Shown here one piece after another: positions 18,068-27,827 of a stretch of 64,000 nt of DNA. The stretch is taken from NCBI RefSeq assembly GCF_000197735.1, contig NC_014550.1:1612001-1676000 (forward strand), written 5' to 3'. Numbering within the stretch: the first letter of the stretch is position 1; each line of letters opens with the position of its first letter. The position numbers were made by a program, and so were the translations under genes. This DNA comes from Glutamicibacter arilaitensis Re117. Lineage in GTDB: Bacteria > Actinomycetota > Actinomycetes > Actinomycetales > Micrococcaceae. A model generated the notes under the pieces. It saw only the letters and a program-made list of their open reading frames with translations, searched no databases and was not told the DNA's origin.

Positions 18068-19834
18068 ATGGAGTCGAATTCAGATCTGGCTAAGAGCTCA
18101 GGGCAGGAAACTGCCTCGCAAACCGAAATTGGCAGTGATTCCGCGGCGCGTTTGAGCGAGCTCCAGAAGCTGCTCGAAGAGCTTTCCTTTGTAAATGGCC
18201 AGCCACGAGAAGCCTCTGCGTTCGAAGAACTGCGCAACAAGGCATTGCATCAAATCTCGGACTACCTGATTCCACGAGTTTCGAATCTCGGCGCACCGCT
18301 TCTGGTGGTCGTCGGTGGCTCCACGGGCTCGGGCAAATCGACTCTTGTCAATTCCCTTCTGGGGGAACAGGTCAGTCTTTCCGGCGCTGTGCGTCCGACC
18401 ACGCGAACTCCGGTCTTGGCTTTCAACCCTGTTGACCAATCCTTCTTTGAATCTGAACGGATTCTTCCCGAACTTAAACGCGTAGCCGGCCGTGGCTTCA
18501 ATGCCGACGCCGGAGCAGCCAGTAACCACGCGCTGTTGATGACGCCCCGTGAGCAGGTACCACGAGGTTTGGCCATCCTCGATGCCCCGGATATCGACTC
18601 GGTTTCCGACGAGAACAGGGAATTGGCAGGCCAGCTTCTGAACGCAGCAGATCTGTGGATTTTTGTCACCACAGCTAATAGATACGCCGACGCTCTTCCT
18701 TGGGATATGCTCACCGAAGCCGGCGCACGGAAAATTACCGTCTGCGTCGTCTTGAACAGAGTGCCACCGGGAGCCGAAGACGATATTGTTCCGGATTTGA
18801 AACGCCTGTTAAGCGAGAAGGACCTGGATCCGTCGTTGCTGCATGTCCTGAACGAGACGCACCTGGATGACCAGAAATTGATTCCAAGTGAGCACGTGGA
18901 ACCCTTGCTCGCGTGGCTGAACTCACTGGCAGCAGATTCCGCTAAACGGCAGCAGATTGCGGCCCAAACACTTGATGGCGCGTTGCGGCGCACCACCGCA
19001 GATGTCAGTGAGTTAATCGCTGAACTGCAAGAGCAGGAAAAACAGCTCGGTGAATTGCGAGCCCTTACCAATGAGCGCTTTGAGCAATCGCTGGCCAGAA
19101 TTAACGATTCGCTCAATGACGGCTCATTGCTGCGTGGCGAAATCCTGGCCCGGTGGCAGGACTTCGTAGGAGCGGGCGAGCTGCTGCGCGGAATCGAAGG
19201 CGCCATTGGACGGATGAGGGATCGAGTTGGCGCATTTCTGACTGGTAGACCGCCAGCGACCCATCGTGTTGAACAAGCCATCGAATCAGGCCTGCACATG
19301 GTCTTCATTGCCGAGGCAACCAAGGCCTGCCATGACGTTGACAGATCGTGGAAGAACACGCCATTTGGCCAAGCGCTACGCTCTAATCTGCAATCGCCGC
19401 GCCCGCCACAGGATCTCAATGAGCAAACGTCGGAAAGCATCCGGCTTTGGCAAAAAGATGTCTTGGACATGATTCGCCAGGAGGGCGCCGGGAAGCGCAA
19501 GACGGCCCGCATGGCGGCATTTGGAGTCAACGGGGTGGCAGTCATCCTGATGGTCGTGGTCTTTGCGTCAACAGCGGGCCTCACCGGTCTGGAAATCGGT
19601 ATTGCCGGCGGCTCCGCATTGGTAGGGCAGAAGCTGCTGGAAGCAATTTTTGGCGAGGATGCGGTACGTCGCATGGCCACCAAAGCCCGCAAGATGCTTG
19701 ACGCCCGGGCACGGGATCTACTGGATAGGACCTCGTCGATCTACCTGGACGAGCTAGCTGCAAAATCGCAGCCGGAGCTTGCCGATCGATTGGGCAAGAT
19801 TACCTCAGCCTTGAGCAGCAAAGGGGCTCACTAA
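18068..19834 (+). CDS. Membrane-associated dynamin/Era-like GTPase, first of a pair
   Basis: 588 residues. The G domain has Walker A GGSTGSGKST (residues 83-92), a switch-region RPTTRTPVLAF and ILDAPDIDSV as the G3 equivalent. The expected G4 NKxD is replaced by NRVP in VCVVLNRVPPG, so base recognition may be unusual. Long helical, probably coiled-coil, stretches follow (about 300-400), then a hydrophobic segment (about 480-520) that could sit in the membrane. The last base of its stop is the first of the next ATG, so it is translationally coupled to a second GTPase. Paired genes of this kind recur in actinobacteria; the cellular role is not established here. Membrane remodelling or cell-cycle roles are only inference. 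Confidence 0.8.
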   Translation: MESNSDLAKSSGQETASQTEIGSDSAARLSELQKLLEELSFVNGQPREASAFEELRNKALHQISDYLIPRVSNLGAPLLVVVGGSTGSGKSTLVNSLLGEQVSLSGAVRPTTRTPVLAFNPVDQSFFESERILPELKRVAGRGFNADAGAASNHALLMTPREQVPRGLAILDAPDIDSVSDENRELAGQLLNAADLWIFVTTANRYADALPWDMLTEAGARKITVCVVLNRVPPGAEDDIVPDLKRLLSEKDLDPSLLHVLNETHLDDQKLIPSEHVEPLLAWLNSLAADSAKRQQIAAQTLDGALRRTTADVSELIAELQEQEKQLGELRALTNERFEQSLARINDSLNDGSLLRGEILARWQDFVGAGELLRGIEGAIGRMRDRVGAFLTGRPPATHRVEQAIESGLHMVFIAEATKACHDVDRSWKNTPFGQALRSNLQSPRPPQDLNEQTSESIRLWQKDVLDMIRQEGAGKRKTARMAAFGVNGVAVILMVVVFASTAGLTGLEIGIAGGSALVGQKLLEAIFGEDAVRRMATKARKMLDARARDLLDRTSSIYLDELAAKSQPELADRLGKITSALSSKGAH

Positions 19835-21477
19835 TGTCCGAGCGCAAGATTCTCAGAGCAGTCAGCGGTCTCAACTCGCAAATCAACAGCGTCGTGGAAG
19901 CGATGCAGCTTGCAGAACCATATCTGGAACCAGAAACCATCGATCTAGCCGCGGACGTTATCACGCGTGCTGAATCCCGGCGCCAGTTTTCATCCGAACA
20001 TGTGGTTGTAGGACTTTTCGGTGCCACGGGCAGCGGAAAATCAACGATGTTCAACGCTTTGGTAGGACAGGAGTTGGCCGCCACGGGTGTCATCCGCCCG
20101 ACTACTACTGATACTGTCGCTGCAATCTGGGAACCAGAAGGATCAAGTGAATTACTGGACTGGCTGGAAGTGACTACTCGTCACGTCATGGGCGATCAGG
20201 ACAGCCGGGCACAATCTGGAAAGAAAAAGAAGTTCGACTCCGGTCTATTGCTGTTGGACCTACCCGACATGGATTCCACGGCAGTCGATCATCACAAGAT
20301 TGCTGCTCGTTTGGTTGGCCAGGTGGATTATTTGGTATGGGTGCTTGATCCGCAGAAATACGCCGATGCGTCTATCCATCATGGATATCTCAATTCTTTG
20401 CGCAGCCAGCAGGGGAACCTGCTGATCGTCCTGAACCAGATTGACAAGATTGCAGAACAAGAACGCAAGCAAGTCGTCGATTCCTTGCGCGGCATCTTGG
20501 CAACGTCGGGTTTGGAGAACCTTCCCATCGTTTGCGCCTCTGCTGCCACGGGTGAAGGGGTCGCAGATGTGCATGCCAAGATTACGGCCGCGGCGAAAAA
20601 CAAGGCACTTTCCACGCGTCGGCTCCGCGCAGACGTTGATCAAGTCATCCACCGCCTAAGTGAGGAACTCCAGGTGGAAAAGGTGCGCCTGCCTAGCCAG
20701 CTGCACCAAGCGGAGCTGGAGCGTGTGATCGCAAAAGCGCACGGCGCCCAGTACATTGCTGATGCAGTGGAGACCTCCTACCTGCTTCGGGGTGCTTCGC
20801 GAACAGGATGGCCTTTGACCACGTGGCTGGTGAAGATGCGCAACGATCCGCTGAAGCGGATGAATCTCGGGCGCCGGCATGAAGACCCGGAATTGTCCTT
20901 GACTTCGCGTCCAGAGCTTTCTGTCGCGGAGGCTTCGGCTATCGAACATGGCATCGACCAGTACGTTTCCGAGGCTTCCAATGAACTTCCGGAAAGCTGG
21001 AAAGAGCCACTGCGTGAAAAGGTGCACGCGAATACGGAGGTACTAGATGACGGTATCGATGCGGCTATAGCAGGCACGCCGCTAGGTGTTGAACGGTCAT
21101 CGTGGTGGTGGCCGGTAGTTAAAGTCATCCAATGGGTGGCACTTGTTGCGGCCCTGGGCGGCGCCTTGTGGCTCGCGGGCTATCCGGTGGCTGGATACTT
21201 CCAATTCGACCTGCCGCAGGCTCCGCGGGTCGAAGGAATCGCTGTGCCGACGCTGCTGGTTTTCATAGGAATACTGCTGGGTATTGTCCTTGGCTTGGCT
21301 TGCTCGTTTGTCAACCGAATAGTCGCTAAAGTTAAGCGTAGGAAAGCGTTGAAGAACATTGAACGCTCGGTATCCCACTTGGTCAGGCAGGCCGTGATTG
21401 ATCCTGTTGACCAGCATTTGGACACCTTCAATAGTTATTCAGCATTGATCACCTCAGCAGCCAAGAAAGCCGATTAG
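19834..21477 (+). CDS. Membrane-associated dynamin/Era-like GTPase, second of a pair
   Basis: 547 residues. Walker A GATGSGKST at 63-71, G2-like RPTTTDTVAAIW, G3-like LLDLPDMDST, and an intact G4-like NQID in LLIVLNQIDKIAEQ. Two strongly hydrophobic segments (about 430-455 and 470-495) predict membrane insertion near the C-terminus. It starts within the stop of the preceding GTPase (TAATG), so the two products are probably made in equal amounts and may form a hetero-oligomer as other tandem bacterial dynamin-like proteins do. thiL starts six bases after it. Confidence 0.82.
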   Translation: MSERKILRAVSGLNSQINSVVEAMQLAEPYLEPETIDLAADVITRAESRRQFSSEHVVVGLFGATGSGKSTMFNALVGQELAATGVIRPTTTDTVAAIWEPEGSSELLDWLEVTTRHVMGDQDSRAQSGKKKKFDSGLLLLDLPDMDSTAVDHHKIAARLVGQVDYLVWVLDPQKYADASIHHGYLNSLRSQQGNLLIVLNQIDKIAEQERKQVVDSLRGILATSGLENLPIVCASAATGEGVADVHAKITAAAKNKALSTRRLRADVDQVIHRLSEELQVEKVRLPSQLHQAELERVIAKAHGAQYIADAVETSYLLRGASRTGWPLTTWLVKMRNDPLKRMNLGRRHEDPELSLTSRPELSVAEASAIEHGIDQYVSEASNELPESWKEPLREKVHANTEVLDDGIDAAIAGTPLGVERSSWWWPVVKVIQWVALVAALGGALWLAGYPVAGYFQFDLPQAPRVEGIAVPTLLVFIGILLGIVLGLACSFVNRIVAKVKRRKALKNIERSVSHLVRQAVIDPVDQHLDTFNSYSALITSAAKKAD

Positions 21478-21483
21478 AACTCT

Positions 21484-22500
21484 GTGACTACAAACCAACC
21501 AAACGTCGATGCAACGGTAGGTGACCTTGGGGAACAAGGCATCCTGGACGCGATGTTGCCGCTGCTTGATTCTGAACAAGCAAGTCTCGGGCCCGGCGAT
21601 GACGCAGGTGCGTTGCGCGTGCGCGGAACGGAAGTTCTCGTCTCCGTGGATACCTTGGTTGAGAATCAAGATTTTCGGTTGATCTGGCCCAGCGGGTTAG
21701 AGCACAGAGCCTATGACATCGGGTGGAAATCCATTGCACAAAATGTTTCGGACATTAATGCGATGGGCGGTGACGCTACTGGCGCCGTGATTTCTTTGTC
21801 CCTGCCGAAGGACACTTCCTTGGAATGGGTCAGGGACTTCAGCCGCGGCGTTGCCGAGGCGATACAGGGACTTGGCGCACAGGAACTTACCATTCTCGGG
21901 GGAGACCTCGGGAAGTCCCAAGAAATTTCCGTTACCACTACAGTTCTGGGCGAATGCGAGCATGGCAAGGTCCTGAGGAGCGGAGTCCAAGTTGGCGACC
22001 GCATTGCCGTGGCAGGACGTGTCGGTGCTGCTGGGGCAGGGCTTTCGGTCCTTGAACATGATCGCAACGAACAAGTCTGGAGTCGGGCGGTGCGCCGGCT
22101 GGTCCAGGCGCAGTGCCGTCCCGTGCCACCGTTGGAATCGGGCCCGCGTGCCGCGGAAGCGGGTGCTACAGCCATGATGGACATATCTGATGGGCTGATC
22201 CGTGACGCTGGTCGCTTGGCGAAAGCCAGCCATGTGAATCTCGAGTTAGAGTCTTCCGTGCTGCAGGATTATGCTGTTCGCTTGGAAGCCGCGTCAGAAC
22301 TGACCGGCACCGATCCAATGTCGTGGGTATTGTACGGCGGCGAAGATTTTGGACTCCTTGCTGCCTTCCCAGAGGGACTTGAAATCCCAGAGGAATTCAC
22401 CGTAATTGGTGCTGCCAAGCCGGCTAATGGCCGCCGCGCAGTAGTGAAACTTGATGGCAAGGTAGCAAAGCCCGAGACAGGCTTTGACCACTTCGGCTAG
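21484..22500 (+). CDS. thiL: Thiamine-monophosphate kinase
   Basis: 338-residue PurM/AIRS-fold kinase that converts thiamine phosphate to thiamine pyrophosphate with ATP. Signatures: GPGDDAGALRV near the N-terminus, SVDTLVENQDFR, DIGWKSIAQNVSDINAMGG with the metal-binding Asp residues, and late MDISDGLIRDAGRLA plus YGGEDFGLLA. Begins at GTG six bases after the second GTPase, so it is the third gene of that operon. Convergent with ltbR 27 bases downstream, with no obvious terminator between. Confidence 0.94.
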   Translation: MTTNQPNVDATVGDLGEQGILDAMLPLLDSEQASLGPGDDAGALRVRGTEVLVSVDTLVENQDFRLIWPSGLEHRAYDIGWKSIAQNVSDINAMGGDATGAVISLSLPKDTSLEWVRDFSRGVAEAIQGLGAQELTILGGDLGKSQEISVTTTVLGECEHGKVLRSGVQVGDRIAVAGRVGAAGAGLSVLEHDRNEQVWSRAVRRLVQAQCRPVPPLESGPRAAEAGATAMMDISDGLIRDAGRLAKASHVNLELESSVLQDYAVRLEAASELTGTDPMSWVLYGGEDFGLLAAFPEGLEIPEEFTVIGAAKPANGRRAVVKLDGKVAKPETGFDHFG

Positions 22501-22527
22501 CTGCTCCGAACGTGCTTCATGACCTGG

Positions 22528-23253
22528 CTACGCGCGGTCATTCTGGATGCGCAGCAGTTCGGAAAGCTCGTGGGCGGCACTAGTCACGGCTTCGTGGTGA
22601 ATCTTCCCTGGCTGGCGCGTGAGTCGTTCAATCGGGCCAGATAAGGACAGTGCGGCAATGACTCGCCCGGACTGCCCACGCACCGGAGCGGAGACGGAAG
22701 CGACGCCCGGCTCGCGTTCTCCCAATGATTGAGCCCATCCTCGCCGGCGAACACCTGCCAAGATCGTGGGGGTGAAACGTGCATGGTGCAATCCTTCCAC
22801 CATGCGTTCATTGTCTTCCCACGCGAGCAGGATTTGGGCAGCTGAGCCTGCCTTCATGGACAACTGAGTCCCAACAGGAATCGTGTCACGCAGGCCAATG
22901 GGGCGCTCTGCACTTGCAATGCATACGCGGTAGTCGCCCTGCTTGCGGAAAATCTGCGTACTTTCACCGGTCAGGTCGCGAAGCTTGATAAGGACCGGCC
23001 CTGCGGCGCTAACCAGCCGGTCTTCACCTGCGGCACTGGCTAATTCCACAAGACGGTTACCCAATTCAAAGCGGCCATGCATATCGCGGCCAACCAATCC
23101 ATGATGAACCAATGACTGGGCGATGCGGTGAACCGTAGGACGGGAAATTTCAGTCAGTTCCACCAACTGGGATAGGGAAGTGGGTCCATTCTCCAGAGCA
23201 TTGAGAATGGCTGCTGCCTTATCGAGTACGCCTACGCCGCTACCTATTGTCAT
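22528..23253 (-). CDS. ltbR: IclR-family regulator of leucine biosynthesis (LtbR/NdgR-like)
   Basis: 241-residue IclR-type repressor. Winged helix-turn-helix at about 8-65 (VLDKAAAILNALENGP, LVELTEISRPTVHRIAQSL), then an IclR effector domain ending ELSELLRIQ. The ATG at 23253 is chosen because a longer in-frame extension to 23793 would run through leuC and precede the normal family start. Divergent from leuCD, the classic position of LtbR/NdgR in actinobacteria, where it represses leuB and leuCD. A palindromic operator (23268-23284) sits just upstream, next to a GATACT -10 box six bases from the ATG, consistent with autoregulation. The same site occurs before leuB. Confidence 0.9.
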   Translation of the reverse strand: MTIGSGVGVLDKAAAILNALENGPTSLSQLVELTEISRPTVHRIAQSLVHHGLVGRDMHGRFELGNRLVELASAAGEDRLVSAAGPVLIKLRDLTGESTQIFRKQGDYRVCIASAERPIGLRDTIPVGTQLSMKAGSAAQILLAWEDNERMVEGLHHARFTPTILAGVRRRGWAQSLGEREPGVASVSAPVRGQSGRVIAALSLSGPIERLTRQPGKIHHEAVTSAAHELSELLRIQNDRA

Positions 23254-23267
23254 AGAACCAGTATCCT

Positions 23268-23284
23268 GTCTCAGCATTTGAGAT
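23268..23284. promoter_or_regulatory. LtbR-type operator between ltbR and leuC
   Basis: GTCTCA-N5-TGAGAT: TCTCA and TGAGA half-sites with a 5-bp spacer ending ATT, matching the leuB operator (6032-6048) at 14 of 17 positions. It lies immediately upstream of the ltbR -10 box and about 85 bp before leuC, so one dimer could control both directions. Confidence 0.72.
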
Positions 23285-23366
23285 TCAAGTCCGCATACTG
23301 GAAAAGTCGATCTATGAAGTGTCAAAGTTGGAGTATCAAATGTTCGTAGCTTGAGGAGTGTGTCGC

Positions 23367-24815
23367 ATGTCCGCCATGCAGTCGCCCCAGACATTGGCAG
23401 AAAAAGTCTGGAATGCACATGTTGTGCGCCGAGGAGAAGGCGAAGGTGAAGCCCGCCAGCCGGATTTGATCTACATTGATCTCCACCTGCTGCACGAGGT
23501 GACCTCGCCCCAAGCCTTCGAGGGCCTACGCCTGGCTGGCCGTCCGCTGCGTCGTCCGGACCTGACGATTGCGACCGAAGACCACAACACTCCCACGCTG
23601 GATATTGACAAGCCCATTGCCGACCTGACCAGCCGCACCCAGATCCACACCCTGCGGGATAACTGCAAGGAATTCGGTGTTCGCCTGCACTCCTTGGGCG
23701 ACAAGGAACAGGGCATCGTTCACGTGGTAGGTCCGCAGCTGGGTCTGACCCAGCCAGGCATGACTGTGGTCTGCGGTGATTCGCATACCTCAACCCATGG
23801 CGCCTTCGGAGCCCTGGCTTTGGGTATCGGCACCTCGGAAGTCGAGCATGTCATGGCCACCCAGTCGCTGAGCTTGAAGCCGTTCAAGACTATGGCGATT
23901 AACGTCGAAGGCACCTTGAAGCCTGGTGTTACCTCCAAGGACATCATCTTGGCGGTCATCGCCAAGATCGGTACCGGTGGCGGCCAGGGATACGTGCTGG
24001 AGTACCGTGGTTCCGCGATTCGCTCGCTGTCCATGGATGCCCGCATGACCATCTGCAACATGTCCATCGAGGCTGGCGCCCGCGCCGGCATGATCGCTCC
24101 GGACGAGACCACCTTCGAATACGTCAAGGGACGCCCGCATGCACCGGCAGGCGAAGACTGGGACGCCGCCGTCGAGGACTGGAAGCAGCTGCACACCGAT
24201 GAAGGCGCGCGCTTCGACGCTGAAGTCTTCTTGAACGCAGACGAACTTGAACCATTTGTCACCTGGGGTACTAACCCGGGCCAGGGTGTCTCGCTGTCCG
24301 AAAATGTGCCTTCTCCGGAAGACTTCGAAGACGAGAATGACCGCAAGGCCTGCGAGCGTGCCTTGAACTACATGGGTCTGACCGGCGGCACTCCGCTGAA
24401 GGACATCCGTGTGGACACCGTCTTCCTGGGATCCTGCACCAACTCCCGCATGGAGGACCTGCGTGCAGCTGCTCAGGTCATCAAGGGCAAGGAAAAGGAT
24501 CCTGATGTCCGCATGATCGTGGTACCCGGCTCGGCGCGAGTTCGGCTGGAAGCCGAAGCGGAAGGCCTGGACCAGATTTTCAAGGACTTCGGTGCTGAAT
24601 GGCGCTTTGCAGGTTGCTCCATGTGCCTGGGCATGAACCCGGACCAGTTGGCCGAGGGGGAGCGCTGCGCGTCCACCTCCAACCGCAACTTCGAAGGACG
24701 CCAGGGCAAGGGCGGACGTACCCACCTGGTGTCGCCACTGGTGGCCGCGGCTACCGCAATCCGTGGAACCCTCTCGTCGCCTAGCGACCTCGTCAACGCA
24801 CCGGCTTCGGTCTAG
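23367..24815 (+). CDS. leuC: 3-isopropylmalate dehydratase large subunit
   Basis: 482-residue aconitase-family subunit that with LeuD isomerises 2-isopropylmalate to 3-isopropylmalate. The [4Fe-4S] ligands are Cys357 ([11 protein letters not shown]), Cys417 and Cys420 ([10 protein letters not shown]). [18 protein letters not shown] and GTSEVEHV are also diagnostic. The ATG at 23367 is preferred over an upstream GTG (23358) because GAGGAG (23353-23358) lies eight bases before it. leuD follows after 14 bases. Confidence 0.95.
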   Translation: MSAMQSPQTLAEKVWNAHVVRRGEGEGEARQPDLIYIDLHLLHEVTSPQAFEGLRLAGRPLRRPDLTIATEDHNTPTLDIDKPIADLTSRTQIHTLRDNCKEFGVRLHSLGDKEQGIVHVVGPQLGLTQPGMTVVCGDSHTSTHGAFGALALGIGTSEVEHVMATQSLSLKPFKTMAINVEGTLKPGVTSKDIILAVIAKIGTGGGQGYVLEYRGSAIRSLSMDARMTICNMSIEAGARAGMIAPDETTFEYVKGRPHAPAGEDWDAAVEDWKQLHTDEGARFDAEVFLNADELEPFVTWGTNPGQGVSLSENVPSPEDFEDENDRKACERALNYMGLTGGTPLKDIRVDTVFLGSCTNSRMEDLRAAAQVIKGKEKDPDVRMIVVPGSARVRLEAEAEGLDQIFKDFGAEWRFAGCSMCLGMNPDQLAEGERCASTSNRNFEGRQGKGGRTHLVSPLVAAATAIRGTLSSPSDLVNAPASV

Positions 24816-24829
24816 GAAGGATCACCGTC

Positions 24830-25435
24830 ATGGAAAAGATTGTCAGCCACACCGGTATTGGTGTTCCACTGCGCCAGAGCAATGTGGACACGGACCAGAT
24901 TATTCCTGCCGTTTACCTCAAGCGCATCACCCGCACCGGCTTCGAGGATGCGTTGTTCGCGGGTTGGCGACGGGATGAGAACTTCATCTTGAACCAGGAA
25001 CCTTTCAATACGGGCTCCGTGCTGGTGGCAGGTCCCGACTTCGGCACCGGTTCTTCGCGCGAGCACGCTGTCTGGGCGTTGAAGGACTACGGATTCAAGG
25101 CTGTGATCTCCGCTCGTTTTGCCGATATTTTCCGTGGCAACTCGGGCAAGCAGGGACTGGTTGCTGCTGAAGTTGCCCAGAGCGACATTGAATTGATCTG
25201 GAAGGAACTGGAGAACAATCCAGGCACCACGGTCACCGTTGACCTGGAATCGCGTACGGTCCAGTGCGGTTCCATCTCGGCACCGTTCCAGATTGACGAC
25301 TACACCCGCTGGCGCTTGATGGAAGGCCTGGACGATATCGGTCTGACCTTGCAGCATGAGGAAGATATCACCGCCTACGAAGCCAAGCGTCCTGCGCATA
25401 AGCCGCAGACTTTGCCGGCACGAACCGCAGGCTAA
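24830..25435 (+). CDS. leuD: 3-isopropylmalate dehydratase small subunit
   Basis: 201-residue swivel-domain partner of LeuC. Typical N-terminus [21 protein letters not shown] and [17 protein letters not shown], followed by [18 protein letters not shown] strong Shine-Dalgarno (AGGAAGGAT) precedes the ATG. It ends the leuCD operon; a hairpin terminator follows 28 bases later. Confidence 0.96.
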   Translation: MEKIVSHTGIGVPLRQSNVDTDQIIPAVYLKRITRTGFEDALFAGWRRDENFILNQEPFNTGSVLVAGPDFGTGSSREHAVWALKDYGFKAVISARFADIFRGNSGKQGLVAAEVAQSDIELIWKELENNPGTTVTVDLESRTVQCGSISAPFQIDDYTRWRLMEGLDDIGLTLQHEEDITAYEAKRPAHKPQTLPARTAG

Positions 25436-25462
25436 GCACCGAGTTCAAAGTAATTGGAATGG

Positions 25463-25503
25463 TCCGCTCATCCCTGACGTTGTTAGGGGTGAGCGGATTA
25501 TTG
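25463..25503 (+). terminator. Terminator after leuCD
   Basis: 13-bp stem (25463-25475 with 25485-25497, one G-U pair), 9-base loop, weak TTATT tail. The remaining 190 bp to murA holds a possible TATGCT -10 (25613-25618) without a convincing -35. Confidence 0.65.
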
Positions 25504-25692
25504 CATTCCTAATGGAATGAATTTCGGCAGAGCATAATAGGTCTGTCTGAAAGCATGCTCACAATGTGTGCGCCACGAGATGATCTGGGCATACTGGCAG
25601 GTACAGAGGCGGTATGCTTACTTAGTCCTGCCAGTTCGAAAGCCTAGAAGCTTCGGCGGGCGATAACGACTACGCGATGAGGTAATTCATAC

Positions 25693-27012
25693 ATGGGTAA
25701 GATCCTGACGATCCATGGTGGTGTCCCGCTCAAGGGCACCGTACGAGTCGGCGGAGCAAAGAACCTAGTGCCAAAAGCCATGGTCGCGGCTCTGCTTGGC
25801 GATACCCCTTCGGTATTGCGCAACGTACCGGAGATCAAAGATGTAGCTGTCGTGCGCAGCCTCCTTGAAATCCACGGTGTCAAGGTTGACCAGGACCCTG
25901 AAACCGGCGATCTGACCATGGACCCTACCCAGGTCAAGATCGCCTCGAACCAGGCGATCGATGCCCATGCCGGTGACTCGCGTATCCCTATTCTTTTCTG
26001 CGGACCATTGATCCACGCCTTGGGCGAAGCGTTCATCCCGGATCTGGGTGGCTGCCGCATCGGCGACCGTCCGATTGACTTCCACCTGGAAGTGCTGCGC
26101 GACTTTGGAGCGATCGTTGACAAGGCAGCCGATGGCATCCGCATCTCGGCCCCTAATGGGCTGACCGGCGCCAAGGTTGAACTGCAATACCCAAGTGTTG
26201 GCACCACCGAACAGGTCCTGCTCTCGGCCGTTCGAGCCAAGGGTGTCACCGAGGTCAGCAACGCGGCCATTGAGCCAGAAATCCTTGACCTGATCTCGCT
26301 TCTGCAGAAAATGGGCGCGATTATCTCCGTGCACCGTGATCGCGTAATCCGCATTCAGGGTGTCGAGAAGCTCTCCGGCTTTGACCACTCCGCTATGCCT
26401 GACCGCAATGAGGCCGCTTCGTGGGCCTCTGCCGCGCTGGTCACCAAGGGAGATATTTTTGTTCAGGACGCCACCCAGCGCGACTTGACCGCTTTCCTTC
26501 ACGTATACCGCCAAATCGGTGGCGAATTCGACGTCAAGAGCGACGGCATTCGCTTCTATCACCCCGGTGGAGATTTGAATCCGCTGATTTTGGAAACCGA
26601 CGTTCACCCCGGATTCATGACCGACTGGCAGCAACCACTGGTCGTTGCGTTGACGCAGGCAAAGGGTGTCTCGGTAATCCACGAGACCGTATACGAGAAC
26701 CGCTTTGGCTTTACTGATGCTTTGGTTCGGATGGGATCTACCGTCCAGGTGCACACTGACTGCCTCGGCTCCACCCCTTGCCGCTTTGGCCAGCGCAACT
26801 TCAAGCACTCAGCTGTAGTTGTGGGCCCTGCAAAGCTGACCGGTGCCGATATTGACGTTCCAGATCTTCGGGGCGGTTTCTCCCACTTGATCGCTGCCTT
26901 AGCGGCCGAAGGGACCAGCAAGGTCACCGGTATTGAGATCATCAACCGAGGATACGAGCACTTCATGGAGAAGCTGCAAGCCTTGGGTGCAAACGTCGAG
27001 CTGAGCAACTAA
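25693..27012 (+). CDS. murA: UDP-N-acetylglucosamine 1-carboxyvinyltransferase
   Basis: 439-residue enolpyruvyl transferase for the first committed step of peptidoglycan synthesis (UDP-GlcNAc plus PEP). GGAKNLVPKAMVAALL opens the protein, and the catalytic loop GGCRIGDRPIDFH carries Cys121, the residue targeted by fosfomycin, so the enzyme is predicted fosfomycin-sensitive. DLRGGFSHLIAALAAEG is the conserved C-terminal motif. A GAGG Shine-Dalgarno precedes the ATG. First gene of a probable murA-plsC-gpsA-ddl run mixing peptidoglycan and phospholipid synthesis. Confidence 0.96.
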   Translation: MGKILTIHGGVPLKGTVRVGGAKNLVPKAMVAALLGDTPSVLRNVPEIKDVAVVRSLLEIHGVKVDQDPETGDLTMDPTQVKIASNQAIDAHAGDSRIPILFCGPLIHALGEAFIPDLGGCRIGDRPIDFHLEVLRDFGAIVDKAADGIRISAPNGLTGAKVELQYPSVGTTEQVLLSAVRAKGVTEVSNAAIEPEILDLISLLQKMGAIISVHRDRVIRIQGVEKLSGFDHSAMPDRNEAASWASAALVTKGDIFVQDATQRDLTAFLHVYRQIGGEFDVKSDGIRFYHPGGDLNPLILETDVHPGFMTDWQQPLVVALTQAKGVSVIHETVYENRFGFTDALVRMGSTVQVHTDCLGSTPCRFGQRNFKHSAVVVGPAKLTGADIDVPDLRGGFSHLIAALAAEGTSKVTGIEIINRGYEHFMEKLQALGANVELSN

Positions 27013-27029
27013 AAAAGGGGAACGGGTTC

Positions 27030-27794
27030 GTGGTAAAGATTCTGGCCCCCGGAGAATCTGCAAAGACTAAACGCGTTTTCTCAGTGTTGGCGGGCATTGT
27101 CCGTTCAGCTATGAACGCTTTAATTGGCAAAACGTGGAAGGGTTTCGAAGCCCTTCCGCAGGGTGGTTATATCCTTTGCCCAAATCACTTAACTGAGATT
27201 GATCCGTTGGTTGTTGGCCATGCTATTTACAGCAATGGCCGGCTTCCACGATGGCTGGCCAAGGAATCCTTGTTCAAGATTCCCGTGCTCGGATGGATGC
27301 TGCGCGAGACCGGCCAGGTACCGGTAGCGCGCAGCGCAACCAGCGCCGGTGAATCCCTGAAAGCAGCCAAAAAGGTTTTGGATGCTGGTGGCGTTATCGT
27401 TATCTACCCCGAAGGTACGCTAACCCGTGACCCTAATCTGTGGCCAATGGTTGGACGGACAGGTGCTGCACGTTTGGCCTTGCAGACCGGCGCGCCAGTG
27501 GTACCGATGGCTCACTGGGGCGACCAGGAACTTCTGCCACGCTATTCAAAGAAAATGAACCTGTTCCCACGAAAGCACGTCACCGTGTTGGCTGGGAAAC
27601 CGATTGATCTTGAAGATTTGCGAGAAGTCCCGCGTACTCGTGCCGTGCTGGAAGATGCCACTGATCGAATCATGGATGCAATCACCGACCTGACTGCAGA
27701 ACTGCGTCAGGAAGATGCGCCAGCTGAGCGCTGGGACCCCAGCAAGCACGGGCAGTCGAAAACCGGACGCAATTTCGATTCCCCAGAAAACTAA
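27030..27794 (+). CDS. plsC: 1-acyl-sn-glycerol-3-phosphate acyltransferase (PlsC family)
   Basis: 254-residue membrane-associated acyltransferase making phosphatidic acid. The catalytic NHxxxxD box is NHLTEIDPL and the glycerol-phosphate-binding box is YPEGTLTRDP. GTG start, with AGGGGA about ten bases upstream. Seventeen bases after murA and just before gpsA, which makes its glycerol-3-phosphate precursor, so both phospholipid genes are paired. The C-terminal 25 residues are polar and probably disordered. Confidence 0.9.
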   Translation: MVKILAPGESAKTKRVFSVLAGIVRSAMNALIGKTWKGFEALPQGGYILCPNHLTEIDPLVVGHAIYSNGRLPRWLAKESLFKIPVLGWMLRETGQVPVARSATSAGESLKAAKKVLDAGGVIVIYPEGTLTRDPNLWPMVGRTGAARLALQTGAPVVPMAHWGDQELLPRYSKKMNLFPRKHVTVLAGKPIDLEDLREVPRTRAVLEDATDRIMDAITDLTAELRQEDAPAERWDPSKHGQSKTGRNFDSPEN

Positions 27795-27827
27795 CCACTT
27801 TGATCATCACCTTGCAGAGGACTGACA

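Noticed and set aside
18262..19692. Long minus-strand open frame (476 codons) opposite the first GTPase
   Set aside because: Serine/arginine-rich composition with no domain; it mirrors codon bias of the GTPase gene and has no ribosome site.
22528..23793. 421-residue version of the IclR regulator
   Set aside because: The extra 180 residues lie across the leuC start and the operator; the family start is the ATG at 23253.
23790..24725. Minus-strand open frame (311 codons) within leuC
   Set aside because: Shadow of leuC; no recognisable domain, and leuC is well conserved throughout.
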